A stretch of DNA of 64,000 nt from Pseudomonas sp. v388 (GTDB taxonomy: Bacteria > Pseudomonadota > Gammaproteobacteria > Pseudomonadales > Pseudomonadaceae): positions 248,001-312,000 of the forward strand of contig NZ_RHQN01000001.1 of assembly GCF_003935425.1 (NCBI RefSeq), read 5' to 3'. Both the position numbers and the translations under genes were made by a program. The notes below the pieces were generated by a model. The model did not search any database. It saw only the letters and a list, made by a program, of their open reading frames with translations, and was not told the DNA's origin. Positions 28,161 through 36,855 of the stretch are shown piece by piece (positions within the stretch are counted from its first letter, which is position 1; every line of letters begins with the position of its first letter).

Positions 28161-29533
28161 ACCCGCAGACAGCCGATGTGGTGGTGATCGGTGCCGGTGC
28201 GGCCGGCATGAGCGCGGCGGTGGCGTTATCCGGCAAAGGCCTGAAAGTGGTGCTGCTGGACGAGCAGGGCAGCCCCGGTGGGCAGATCTATCGCGGCATC
28301 ACCTTGGCTCCGTTGGCGCGCCGGGACATGCTTGGTCCGGATTACGCCCAGGGCAACGCGCTGGCCCAGGCGCTGGCAGCATCGACCGTGCATTACGAAA
28401 AAGGCGCCTCGGTGTGGCAGGTGACGCGCGATCATCAGGTCAGCTACCTGCGCGATGGACGTTTGCAGACCCTGGATGCCAAGGTCGTGCTGCTGGCAAC
28501 CGGCGCCATGGAGCGGCCGTTCCCGATTCGCGGCTGGACGTTACCGGGCGTGATGAGCGCCGGTGCCGCGCAGATCCTGCTCAAGAGTTCCGGCCTGGCG
28601 CCCAGCGAGCCGGTGGTGCTGGCCGGCTGCGGGCCGTTGCTGTACCTGCTCGGCTGGCAATACTTGCGCGCCGGTGTGCCGATCAGGGCGCTGGTGGATA
28701 CCACCCGAGCCGAGGACTACTGGCGCGCGCGGCGGCATCTGCTCGCGGCACTGCGCGCCTGGCCGTACCTGCGCAAGGGCCTGGATCTGATGCGCAGCCT
28801 GCGAAGTGCGGGCATTGCCCATTACACCGGTGCCGAGCAACTGGCCATCGAAGGCGAGGAGGCCGCGCAGGCGCTGACGTTCACGGTATCCGGCAAACCG
28901 CAGCGCATCGCCACTCGCTGTGTGCTGCTGCACCAGGGCGTGGTGCCGAACATTCAGTTCAGCCAGTCACTGCGCGCCCGTCATGAATGGGACGCTGATC
29001 AGTTGTGCTTCAGTCCGGTCGCCGACCCGTGGGGCGAACTGGACGTGCCGGGGATTTATGTGGCGGGCGATGGCGCCGGCATCGGCGGTGCCCAGGCTGC
29101 CGCTTTGCAGGGGCAACTGTCGGCATTGGGCATCGCCGCGCAGTTGGGCGCACTCGACCGCACGCAGCGTGACCGCGACGCCGGGCCGCTGCGGGCAAAG
29201 CTTGCCGGCAATCTGCGTATCCGGCCATTTCTCGATGCGCTGTACCAGCCCAAGGAAGAAAACCGCATTCCCGCGGATGAGGTCATGGTCTGCCGTTGCG
29301 AAGAAGTCACCGCCGCAGATCTGCGCAGCTTTGTCGCCCTGGGCTGCAGCGGGCCAAACCAGGCCAAGTCGTTCGGACGCTGCGGCATGGGGCCGTGCCA
29401 GGGACGGATGTGCGGCCTGACGGTGACCGAATTGATCGCCCAGGCACGGGGCGTATCGGCGCAGGAAGTCGGTTACTACCGGATTCGGCCGCCGATCAAA
29501 CCCATCACCCTTGGGGAACTGGCCGGTGAATGA
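28157..29533 (+). CDS. FAD/NAD(P)-binding subunit with BFD-like [2Fe-2S] domain (HcnB/OoxA-like)
   Basis: A 458-residue pyridine-nucleotide-disulfide-type oxidoreductase. The N-terminal FAD site is VVIGAGAAGMSAAVALSGKG, the second nucleotide region is near VLAGCGPLLYLLGW, and the late FAD motif is GIYVAGDGAGIGG. The last 90 residues contain a BFD-like cluster site: VCRCEE and then CGMGPCQGRMCG. This matches the large subunit of HcnABC/OoxA/LhpE enzymes. ATG 28157 overlaps the preceding stop; the frame open further upstream is not used. Confidence 0.88.
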   Translation: MNPQTADVVVIGAGAAGMSAAVALSGKGLKVVLLDEQGSPGGQIYRGITLAPLARRDMLGPDYAQGNALAQALAASTVHYEKGASVWQVTRDHQVSYLRDGRLQTLDAKVVLLATGAMERPFPIRGWTLPGVMSAGAAQILLKSSGLAPSEPVVLAGCGPLLYLLGWQYLRAGVPIRALVDTTRAEDYWRARRHLLAALRAWPYLRKGLDLMRSLRSAGIAHYTGAEQLAIEGEEAAQALTFTVSGKPQRIATRCVLLHQGVVPNIQFSQSLRARHEWDADQLCFSPVADPWGELDVPGIYVAGDGAGIGGAQAAALQGQLSALGIAAQLGALDRTQRDRDAGPLRAKLAGNLRIRPFLDALYQPKEENRIPADEVMVCRCEEVTAADLRSFVALGCSGPNQAKSFGRCGMGPCQGRMCGLTVTELIAQARGVSAQEVGYYRIRPPIKPITLGELAGE

Positions 29534-30698
29534 CGTGCGCCGACGCCAGGGCGAGGTACTGGTGATAGGCGGCGGCATTCACGGGCTGAGCACCGCGTTT
29601 CACCTGGCTCAACGCGGGGTCGAGGTGACGGTGCTGGAAGCCGACTATTGCGGTCGCCACGCATCGGGGGTCAATGCCGGGGGCGTGCGCACGCTGGGGC
29701 GACACAGCCCGGAAATTCCCTTGGCGCTGTCTTCTCGCGAGTTGTGGCATCAACTGCCGCAGGTACTGGGCGACGACGGCGGCTTCGTGCCCAGCGGCCA
29801 GCTGAAACTGGCGGAAACGCCAGCCGAGCTGGAGGAATGCCGGCAGCGGGTCGAACAACTCAACGCCCTGGGTTTCAGTCACGAAGTGCTGGTCGACCGC
29901 GAGCAGGTCTTCGACATCATTCCTACCGTGGCGCGGCATGTGGTCGGCGGAATCTGGGTCAAGGACGACGGCTACGCGGTGCCATACAAGACCGTCACCG
30001 CGTTTCGCCTGGCGGCCCAACGCCTTGGTGTCCGGGTCCATGAAGGGTGCGCGGCGCGGCGTGTGGAGCAGGTTGGCACACGGTGGCGGGTCAATACCGA
30101 GCAAGGTGCGTTCAGCGCCGAACACCTGGTGGTGACCGCAGGTGCCTGGGCCGGGGAACTGGCGGCGCAGGTCGGCGAGCCGGTGCCGGTTCACCCCGAA
30201 GGCCTGATGTTGATGGTCACCCACCGCGTGGCACCGTTCTGCACCCCGGTGCTCGGGGCCACGGGACGCTCGCTGTCATTCAAGCAGTTCGCCAACGGCA
30301 CGGTGGTGATCGGCGGCAAGCTGATCGGCGCGCTGGACTTTGCTGCGCGGCATGGCGAAGTCGACATGACCCGGCTGGGCACCAGCGCGCGCACCGTCAC
30401 CGACCTCTTTCCGCATCTCAAACACTTGGGCGTCAATCGCGTCTGGGCCGGAGTAGAAGCCTTTACCGCCGACGATCTGCCGGTGATCGGCGCCAGTCGC
30501 AAGGCCGCCAGCCTGAGTTATTCGTTCGGCTTTTGCGGCAGCGGTTTCCAGATGGGTCCGGGCACCGGGCGACGACTGGCGCAGGAAATACTCGGCGAGA
30601 CTTCGGACATTTCTCTGGACGCCTTCGCCGTTGACCGTTTCGACAAACCGGCGTCGCTGACGCCGCCCATTTTCGCTGCATCCATCCCGCAACATTGA
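29526..30698 (+). CDS. second FAD-dependent DAO-type subunit
   Basis: A 390-residue DAO-fold flavoprotein with FAD motif VIGGGIHGLSTAFHLAQRG near the N-terminus and C-terminal GFCGSGFQMGPGTGR. It is a paralogue of the subunit at 26675, so the operon has two catalytic-type subunits for a single pair of electron-transfer subunits. It may share them, replace the first subunit for another substrate, or work alone. GTG 29526 overlaps the previous stop and has a GGGGA-type ribosome site; TTG 29511 is an alternative. Confidence 0.82.
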   Translation: MNDVRRRQGEVLVIGGGIHGLSTAFHLAQRGVEVTVLEADYCGRHASGVNAGGVRTLGRHSPEIPLALSSRELWHQLPQVLGDDGGFVPSGQLKLAETPAELEECRQRVEQLNALGFSHEVLVDREQVFDIIPTVARHVVGGIWVKDDGYAVPYKTVTAFRLAAQRLGVRVHEGCAARRVEQVGTRWRVNTEQGAFSAEHLVVTAGAWAGELAAQVGEPVPVHPEGLMLMVTHRVAPFCTPVLGATGRSLSFKQFANGTVVIGGKLIGALDFAARHGEVDMTRLGTSARTVTDLFPHLKHLGVNRVWAGVEAFTADDLPVIGASRKAASLSYSFGFCGSGFQMGPGTGRRLAQEILGETSDISLDAFAVDRFDKPASLTPPIFAASIPQH

Positions 30699-30707
30699 GG
30701 AGTTCCC

Positions 30708-31061
30708 ATGCTGGACATCACCCGTATCGAAACCAACCAGCGCATGAGCCGCGTCGTGCAGTGCAACGGCTTTACCTTCCTGGGCGGCCAGACTGCGACC
30801 GACCGCACGCTGGACATCAAGGGTCAGACCGCACAGGTGCTGGAGAAGATCGACAATTTCCTGGCCAAGGCCGGCCTCGACAAGACCCGCATCCTGAGTG
30901 CCCAGGTGTGGTTGTCGGATATCAACGCCCACTTCGCCGGCATGAACGAGGTCTGGGATGCCTGGGCACCTGACGGCCACGCACCGGCACGTGCCACCGT
31001 GGAGTCACGCCTGGCCGCGCCGGATCTGTTGGTGGAAATCACCGTCATCGCGGCAGGCTGA
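30708..31061 (+). CDS. RidA family reactive-imine deaminase
   Basis: A 117-residue YjgF/RidA protein. RidA enzymes hydrolyse imines and enamines made during amino-acid and amine oxidation, releasing ketoacid and ammonia. Family marks are FLGGQTA near residue 24, AQVWLSDI in the middle and the Arg-containing APARATVESRLAAPDLLVEI near the end, where the Arg (in PARATV) binds the carboxylate. It follows the second oxidase by 9 bases and closes the operon. Its presence supports an imine product from the oxidases. Confidence 0.92.
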   Translation: MLDITRIETNQRMSRVVQCNGFTFLGGQTATDRTLDIKGQTAQVLEKIDNFLAKAGLDKTRILSAQVWLSDINAHFAGMNEVWDAWAPDGHAPARATVESRLAAPDLLVEITVIAAG

Positions 31062-31074
31062 AAAACGTAGCTTT

Positions 31075-31181
31075 TTGTAGGAGCCACCTTGGTGGCGAAG
31101 ACGGTGTCTGAGACGCTGAAACCCTTCGGTTGTACCGGCCTCTTCGTTGGATCGCCGCCCGAACCAAGGTGGCGCCTACAG
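31075..31181. repeat. REPIN-like inverted pair, reaching into the lysR stop codon
   Basis: TGTAGGAGCCACCTTGGTGG (31076-31095) and ACCAAGGTGGCGCCTACA (31163-31180) are two REP sequences in opposite orientation, about 67 bases apart. The right one contains the TAG stop codon (minus strand) of the LysR gene that ends at 31176, so the repeat provides the end of that reading frame. Confidence 0.8.
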
Positions 31182-32075
31182 ATTTGCGGCGGCTTCGGCC
31201 AGCATTTCCTGGATCAGTGCTGCAAACCGCTGTGACAACAGACTCTGTGGCCGGTCGGCGGGGAGCAGCAGGTAGGTCGTGAAACGGATCTGCGGGTGGA
31301 AGGGCCGGGTTTCGATTCCGGTGTGCAGGTATTCGGCCGCCACCAGCGGGCTCACGATACTCACGCCCAGCTGCAACGCCACCAGCGAACAGACCGTCGC
31401 GGCATGGTGGGTTTCCAGGTTCATCTTGCGATACGCCTTGTCATCGGGAAACGCGCGGTCGATGCGAATCCGCGAGCCATCGTTCTGCGACAGGGATATG
31501 AATTCCTCACCCTTTAGATCTTCCACCGTCACCGATTTCAGCGCGCTCAACCGATGTCCCTTGGGGAATATACATACGCCCGGCACGTTGCAGATCACCT
31601 GGGTCGTCACCCCCGGCATTTCCTCGCCCACATAAGACGCCAGCCCGATGTCGCAAAACCGCGATGCCGCCCAGTGCCCCACGGTGGGCGAATCGTTGGT
31701 GTGGATCGAAATGGCGGCATCCGGGTTCTGCTGGCGAAAGCGCTGGATGACCCTGGGCAATATCGTCAGGGTCAGCGAAGGCACCGCGCCGATCCGCAGC
31801 CGCCCGGTGCCGCCCCGGCGGATGTTCTGCGCTGATTTCTCCAGGCCCTGCAAGCCAATGAATGCGCGCTCGACATCTTCGAACAGCGCCGCGCCTTCAT
31901 CGGTGGGCAACAGCCGCCCGGCGACCCGTTCGAACAGCTTGAAACCGGTATTGCGCTCCAGCTGCGCGATAAGTCGGCTGATGTTGGGTTGTGAGGTGTG
32001 CAGCGACTCGGCGGCCGCCGTCATCGAGCCGCTGAGCATCACCGCGCGGAAGGCTTCGACTTGTTTGAAGTTCAT
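31176..32075 (-). CDS. LysR-family regulator, second NocR/OccR-like paralogue
   Basis: A 299-residue LysR regulator (N-terminus MNFKQVEAFRAVMLSGSM, then QPNISRLIAQLE), clearly paralogous to the one at 21668-22570 over the whole length: both share GSMTAAAE, the TGRLR-AVPS segment and FCDIG. It is divergent from the amino-acid ABC operon at 32352 and faces away from the RidA gene, so it probably controls the downstream operon and perhaps cross-regulates. ATG 32075 gives the usual LysR start. ATG 32129 is also open, but the family does not extend that far. Confidence 0.88.
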   Translation of the reverse strand: MNFKQVEAFRAVMLSGSMTAAAESLHTSQPNISRLIAQLERNTGFKLFERVAGRLLPTDEGAALFEDVERAFIGLQGLEKSAQNIRRGGTGRLRIGAVPSLTLTILPRVIQRFRQQNPDAAISIHTNDSPTVGHWAASRFCDIGLASYVGEEMPGVTTQVICNVPGVCIFPKGHRLSALKSVTVEDLKGEEFISLSQNDGSRIRIDRAFPDDKAYRKMNLETHHAATVCSLVALQLGVSIVSPLVAAEYLHTGIETRPFHPQIRFTTYLLLPADRPQSLLSQRFAALIQEMLAEAAANL

Positions 32076-32082
32076 GGAAGGC

Positions 32083-32099
32083 CATATCAATTTGGTATG
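32083..32099. promoter_or_regulatory. candidate LysR operator (T-N11-A)
   Basis: CATATCAATTTGGTATG contains an ATA...TAT dyad with the T-N11-A form of LysR boxes. It lies eight bases before the lysR start, a usual place for an autoregulatory site. The rest of the gap to 32351 shows no other clear element. Confidence 0.45.
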
Positions 32100-32351
32100 A
32101 GTGACTGATGAATTATCATTTGTTTGCATGAACTGGAAGCTTTATAAATCTTTTCCATCGACGTCACCGCGAAGACGGGACGCGATGCAGCTCAAGTAAA
32201 CGGCAGACATAAGCATAAAAAAACGCCGCCACATCAGGCCTGGCGCAGCAGTCTTCACCCAGCCTGATTTATCTCATTTCTGCCCTTGTATTCCATGGTG
32301 TCGGCCAGCGCATGCGCGTTGGACGATGCTCATATGTAACCAGGAGGCATC

Positions 32352-33197
32352 ATGTCGTTTTCGATCAAAAACCTTGGTAGTGCGCTGGCTTTCTCGTGCC
32401 TGGCAGTGGGCTGTCTTGCCCAGGCCCAGGCGGCCGAGCTTCCTGCGGTTCCCGATGCAATCAAAGAGGCCGGCCAGCTGCGTGCCGGTGTGCGTTGCGA
32501 CCAGCCGCCTTACGGTTTCCAGGACAACAGCGGGCAATTCGCCGGGGTCGAAGTGGAGATGGCCAGGCAGGTCGCACTGTGGGCGCTGGGTTCCAGGGAC
32601 AAGGTGTCGTTCACCTGCGTCACCGCTGAAAACCGCGTTCCGCAACTGATCGGTCGCAAGGTCGACTTGCTGATCGCCACCCTCGGCGTTACCCCGGAGC
32701 GCCTGCGCGTCATCGACTTCAGCACGCCGTATCGCTGGGGCGCCAGTGACGTGGTGGTGAAGAAGGACAGCGAAATCAAGAAAATCGCCGACCTCAAGGG
32801 CAAGACCCTTGCCACCCTGAAAGGCTCGGTCCAGGCCAAGTGGTTCGAAGACCACATGCCCGAGGTCAAGACCCTGCGCATGAACAGTGCCGCCGATGCC
32901 TTGCAGACGTTCCGCCAGGGCCGCGCCGACGCCTACACCCACGACGCCGCAACCCTGGTGGTGGTCGCCGACAACGATAAGGACGCACGTTTGCTCAACG
33001 AGCCGTTCCAGATTTCCGATGCCGCCATCGGCGTGCGCAAGAACGACGAGCAATGGCGCGACTACCTGAGTGCCGCCGTGGCGCGCATGCACGAAGAAAA
33101 GCTGTTCCGCGTCTGGATCCAGCAGTTCGTGCCGCAAAACATCCAGAGCTACTACATCAGCGTCTTCGAGCAGCCCAAGCCTGCCGAAGCCCTCTGA
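32352..33197 (+). CDS. polar amino-acid ABC transporter substrate-binding protein
   Basis: A 281-residue family 3 solute-binding protein. The Sec signal peptide ends near AQAQAA, and the mature part starts ELPAVPDAIKEAG. Ligand-binding-fold landmarks are QPPYGFQDNSGQFAGVEVEMAR, TPERLRVIDFSTPY and the Asp-containing ADAYTHDAATL. It is the first gene of an operon with two permeases, a lyase and two ATPases. The ribosome site AGGAGG precedes ATG 32352. The ligand is probably an amino acid or a substituted amino acid. Confidence 0.9.
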   Translation: MSFSIKNLGSALAFSCLAVGCLAQAQAAELPAVPDAIKEAGQLRAGVRCDQPPYGFQDNSGQFAGVEVEMARQVALWALGSRDKVSFTCVTAENRVPQLIGRKVDLLIATLGVTPERLRVIDFSTPYRWGASDVVVKKDSEIKKIADLKGKTLATLKGSVQAKWFEDHMPEVKTLRMNSAADALQTFRQGRADAYTHDAATLVVVADNDKDARLLNEPFQISDAAIGVRKNDEQWRDYLSAAVARMHEEKLFRVWIQQFVPQNIQSYYISVFEQPKPAEAL

Positions 33198-33210
33198 CCG
33201 GGCGTCACTC

Positions 33211-33873
33211 ATGGACTTCGACTTCAACTATCTGCTGGCCCAGTGGCCGGCGCTGCTCGACGGCGTGCTGATGACGCTGCGGGTGACGGTGCTGGCCATC
33301 GTCTTCTCGCTGCTGATCGGTGTGCTCGGCGGCGCGGCGCGGGTCATGAAAGTGCCGGTGATCTCGCAGATCGTCGTGCTGTACGTGGAGCTGATCCGCA
33401 ACACACCGATCCTGGTGCAGTTGTTCTTCATCTTCTACGGCCTGCCGGCGGTGGGCATGGAGCTGTCGCTGTTCTGGTCCGGGGTGATGTGCCTGTCGCT
33501 GTGGGCCGGGGCCTATCAGATCGAGAATGTGCGCGGCGGCCTGGCGACCGTGGAGCACGGCATGCGCGAAGCCAGTCAGGCGCTGAGCCTCAAACCCAGG
33601 CATTACTTCTGCCTGGTGGCCTTGCCCATCGCGTTCCGCACCAGCCTGCCGGCGGTGCTCAACACCTCGATCTCGCTGCTCAAGAACTCCTCGTACCTGC
33701 AGGCTATCGGCCTGGCGGAGCTGACCTTCGTGGCGGTGGATCGCATCGCCACGGATTTCCGCGCCATCGAGATGTTCAGCGCGATCTGCGTGATGTACCT
33801 GGTGCTGGTGGGGATTCTGGCGCTGTTGACGGGCCGGCTCTCGGCTCATTTGCAACGACCATTCCGGCAGTGA
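33211..33873 (+). CDS. polar amino-acid ABC permease 1 (HisQ/GlnP-like)
   Basis: A 220-residue inner-membrane permease of the HisMQ/GlnP type with several hydrophobic segments. It carries RNTPILVQLFFIFYGLP and the EAA-loop region REASQALSLKPRHYFCLVAL. It starts 13 bases after the binding-protein gene and 8 bases before permease 2. Confidence 0.92.
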   Translation: MDFDFNYLLAQWPALLDGVLMTLRVTVLAIVFSLLIGVLGGAARVMKVPVISQIVVLYVELIRNTPILVQLFFIFYGLPAVGMELSLFWSGVMCLSLWAGAYQIENVRGGLATVEHGMREASQALSLKPRHYFCLVALPIAFRTSLPAVLNTSISLLKNSSYLQAIGLAELTFVAVDRIATDFRAIEMFSAICVMYLVLVGILALLTGRLSAHLQRPFRQ

Positions 33874-33880
33874 GGCAAGC

Positions 33881-34600
33881 ATGAATTTCCTGATCGAAAA
33901 CTGGGCCTTCGTGTGCAAAGGCCTGTGGATGACCCTGCGCCTGGCGCTGGTGGTGCTGCTGTTCACCACGCTGATCTCTACGGTGCTCGGGGTGCTGGCG
34001 ACGGTGAAGAACCGCTTCCTGTGGTGGACGATCCATGCCTATGTCGAGCTGTTTCGCTCGATCCCGCTGATCGTCAACGTGTTCTTCATCTTCTTCGGCG
34101 CACCGATGCTGGGGCTGGACCTGAGTCCGTTTGCCGCGGTGACCACCGGCCTGACCTTATGGGGCAGCGCCAACGGCATCGAGATCGTGCGCGGCGGCCT
34201 GGAATCGGTGGCGCGCCATCAATGGAAAAGCGCCTGGGCGCTGGGGCTGCGGCCCTGGCAGATCTACCTCTACGTGATTGCGCCGCAGTCGATGCGCGCC
34301 ATCCTTCCAGCCTACACCGGGCTGTTGACCATGCTGGTGCAGGCTACGTCGCTGGGCGCGCTGGTGGGTGTCAGCGAGTTTCTCAAAGTCGGCCAGATCA
34401 TCATCGAGCGCGACACGGTCATGACCGGGGTCAGCCCCGCGTTCACCGTCTACGGCCTGGTGCTGCTGGTGTACTTCGTTATCTGTTCGTTGCTGAGCTG
34501 GCTCAGCCGTTATCTCGAACGTCGCCTGGGTCGCCCGGTGACGCGTGCCACTCCTGAAGAGGTTTCAACATGCAAGAATCCAAAGTCAGCCGGCGCCTGA
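33881..34600 (+). CDS. polar amino-acid ABC permease 2 (HisM-like)
   Basis: A 239-residue inner-membrane permease with the family sequence ELFRSIPLIVNVFFIFFGAP and EAA-loop equivalent KSAWALGLRPWQIYLYVIAP. Its C-terminal 31 bases overlap the lyase gene, so translation of transporter and lyase is coupled. Confidence 0.92.
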   Translation: MNFLIENWAFVCKGLWMTLRLALVVLLFTTLISTVLGVLATVKNRFLWWTIHAYVELFRSIPLIVNVFFIFFGAPMLGLDLSPFAAVTTGLTLWGSANGIEIVRGGLESVARHQWKSAWALGLRPWQIYLYVIAPQSMRAILPAYTGLLTMLVQATSLGALVGVSEFLKVGQIIIERDTVMTGVSPAFTVYGLVLLVYFVICSLLSWLSRYLERRLGRPVTRATPEEVSTCKNPKSAGA

Positions 34601-36072
34601 AGGAAACCACCGCCCCGGAAGTCAACGAGTTCATCTACCGGCCGCGTCTGCAGGGTTTTGCCGAAGGGTTCGACATCCTGGGCAACATCAACAAGGCGCA
34701 CATCGTGATGCTCGCCGAGCAGGGCCTGATTCGCGACGAGCATGCGACGGTACTGGCCAAAGGCGTGCTGGACATGGAAGCGGCCGGTCCGGGTGAAGTC
34801 ACCCTCGACCCGTCCCGCGAAGATGCCTATTTCAACTACGAAGCGCACCTGATCGAGCAGATCGGCACCGACATCGGCGGGCGCCTGCACACCGGGCGCA
34901 GCCGCAACGACATTCTGGCCACCGTCGACCGCCTGCGCTGCCGGGAAGTGCTGATGGACCTGATCGACGAACTGATCAAGGTGCGCCAGACCGCCCTGAA
35001 TAACGCCGAGATGTTCGCTGAAACCGTGATGCCGGGCTACACCCACCTGCAACCGGCGCAGCCGATCACTTACGGCTACTACCTCTCGGCGGTGGAACAG
35101 GCACTGGAACGTGATTGCAAGCGTCTGACCCAAACGCTGGAGTCCATGAACCAGAGCCCGCTGGGCGCCGCAGCCTTCGCCGGAACCCCGTTTGCTATCG
35201 ACCGGGCGCGGACCGCCGAACTGCTCGGTTTCGACGGCTACCTGGACAACGCGCTGGACGCGGTCGGCTCGCGGGACTTCATGATCGAGAGCCTGTCGCA
35301 CCTGAGCCTGCTGGCGGTGTTCTGGAGCCGTGTGGCCCAGGATTATTTCGTCTGGAGTACCCACGAATTCAGCCTGATCGACTTCCCGGACAGTGTTGCC
35401 GCCACATCGAGCATCATGCCGCAAAAGAAGAATCCGACGGTGCTCGAATACCTCAAGGGCCGCACCGGACATATCGTCGGGCTGCTGATGGGAGCCAGCA
35501 TCACCATCAAGGGCAGCAACTTTTCCCATACCGGCGATGCCAACCGCGAAGGAACCCGCGGGTTCTGGGAAGCGGCCGACGAAAGCCTGCGCTGTCTGAA
35601 ACTGCTCGACCTGGTACTGCGGACCGCCACGCCGAACGCCGAACTGGCGGTGAAGCGCGCCGGTGAGGATTTCTCCACGGCCACCGGCCTTGCCGACTTG
35701 ATCGTGCGCGAGGCCGACCTGTCGTTTCGTGAAGCCCATCATGTGGTTGGCGGCGCGGTGCGCATGGCGATGGACGCGGGTCTGCCTGCGCATCAGATCG
35801 ACACCGCCATGGTGGACGCCTGCGCGCTGGAACAACTGGGCCACGCCTTGCATTTACCGGCCGACAAAGTCCGTGATTGCCTGGACCCGACCGCCAACGT
35901 GCAGGGCCGCAGCTCCGCGGGCGGGCCGTCGCTGGCATCGCTGCAACCAAGCCTGGCCCGCGCCGGCCAGCGCCTGGCCGCCGAACGTAATGCCAATCTG
36001 GCCAGGCGCGAGCGTCTGAGCGCGGCCAATCTACGTCTGCAGACCCTGACTCGGGCCAGGGCCGGGCTATGA
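34570..36072 (+). CDS. argininosuccinate-lyase-family enzyme in a transporter operon
   Basis: A 500-residue member of the fumarase/aspartase superfamily, argininosuccinate lyase branch. The three conserved regions are present: [19 protein letters not shown] and the catalytic loop [10 protein letters not shown] (Ser280-Ser281). The family releases fumarate by elimination from N-(L-aspartyl) compounds; known members include ArgH and EDDS lyase. Its length is longer than ArgH (about 460), and it sits inside an importer operon rather than beside arginine genes, so a catabolic substrate such as an aspartate-N-linked aminopolycarboxylate is more likely than argininosuccinate. That is an inference. 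It overlaps permease 2 and the first ATPase (ATGA). Confidence 0.8.
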   Translation: MQESKVSRRLKETTAPEVNEFIYRPRLQGFAEGFDILGNINKAHIVMLAEQGLIRDEHATVLAKGVLDMEAAGPGEVTLDPSREDAYFNYEAHLIEQIGTDIGGRLHTGRSRNDILATVDRLRCREVLMDLIDELIKVRQTALNNAEMFAETVMPGYTHLQPAQPITYGYYLSAVEQALERDCKRLTQTLESMNQSPLGAAAFAGTPFAIDRARTAELLGFDGYLDNALDAVGSRDFMIESLSHLSLLAVFWSRVAQDYFVWSTHEFSLIDFPDSVAATSSIMPQKKNPTVLEYLKGRTGHIVGLLMGASITIKGSNFSHTGDANREGTRGFWEAADESLRCLKLLDLVLRTATPNAELAVKRAGEDFSTATGLADLIVREADLSFREAHHVVGGAVRMAMDAGLPAHQIDTAMVDACALEQLGHALHLPADKVRDCLDPTANVQGRSSAGGPSLASLQPSLARAGQRLAAERNANLARRERLSAANLRLQTLTRARAGL

Positions 36073-36839
36073 GCGCCCAAGCCCTGAACGCCACAGCGAG
36101 CAACACCATGCTGACTGTGCGCGGCCTGCACAAGCGCTTCGACAGGCACGAGGTGATCAAGGGCGTGGACCTGGACGTCGGCGAAGGCGAAGTGGTGGTG
36201 ATCATCGGCCCCAGCGGCTCGGGCAAATCGACCTTCATCCGCTGCCTCAACAGCCTCGAAGAACCGTCGGCGGGTACGGTGGTGATCGGTGGCGGCGAAT
36301 CGATCAAGGCCGGCGACCGCAAGGCCCTGGCACGGTTGCGCGAAGACGTGGGCATGGTGTTCCAGGACTACACGCTGTTCCCGCACCTGTCGGTGATGGC
36401 CAACATGTGCCTGGCGCCGGTCAAGCTCAAGCGCGCCACCCAGGCCGAAGCGCAAGCGACGGCCCTGGCCTTGCTGGATCGGGTCGGGTTGCGGCACAAG
36501 GCCGACGGTTATCCCTCGGAGTTGTCCGGCGGGCAGCAACAGCGGGTGGCGATTGTTCGCGCCCTGGCGATGAAGCCCAAACTGCTGCTGTTCGATGAGC
36601 CGACCTCGGCGCTGGACCCCGAAACCGTGGGTGATGTGCTCAACGTGATGAAGGGCCTGGCTGCGCAGGGCATGACCATGATCGTGGTCACCCACGAGAT
36701 GGGCTTCGCCCGCGAGGTGGCTGACCGAGTGGTGTTTTTCGATGGCGGCAGAATCGTCGAAATGGGGCCGCCGTCGCAGATCTTCAGCGCGCCCCAGCAA
36801 GCCCGGACCCGGGAATTCCTGCAAAGCGTGCTGCACTAG
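36069..36839 (+). CDS. amino-acid ABC ATPase 1 (GlnQ/HisP-like)
   Basis: A 256-residue ATPase: Walker [11 protein letters not shown]-loop [10 protein letters not shown], signature [15 protein letters not shown], Walker [13 protein letters not shown], switch VTHEM. It overlaps the lyase by four bases. A second, similar ATPase follows at once. Importers of this class usually have one. Confidence 0.92.
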   Translation: MSAQALNATASNTMLTVRGLHKRFDRHEVIKGVDLDVGEGEVVVIIGPSGSGKSTFIRCLNSLEEPSAGTVVIGGGESIKAGDRKALARLREDVGMVFQDYTLFPHLSVMANMCLAPVKLKRATQAEAQATALALLDRVGLRHKADGYPSELSGGQQQRVAIVRALAMKPKLLLFDEPTSALDPETVGDVLNVMKGLAAQGMTMIVVTHEMGFAREVADRVVFFDGGRIVEMGPPSQIFSAPQQARTREFLQSVLH

Positions 36840-36855
36840 CCATGGAGATAACGTC

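Noticed and set aside
26675-29533. Hydrogen cyanide synthase hcnABC
   Set aside because: The subunit types match, but the order is C-A-B, the genes are fused into an importer operon, a second DAO subunit and RidA follow, and no cyanide-specific context is seen. An amine dehydrogenase of the opine or D-hydroxyproline type fits better.
34570-36072. Housekeeping argininosuccinate lyase (argH)
   Set aside because: It is embedded and overlapping in an ABC importer operon and longer than ArgH. Arginine synthesis is unlikely from this context, although not excluded.
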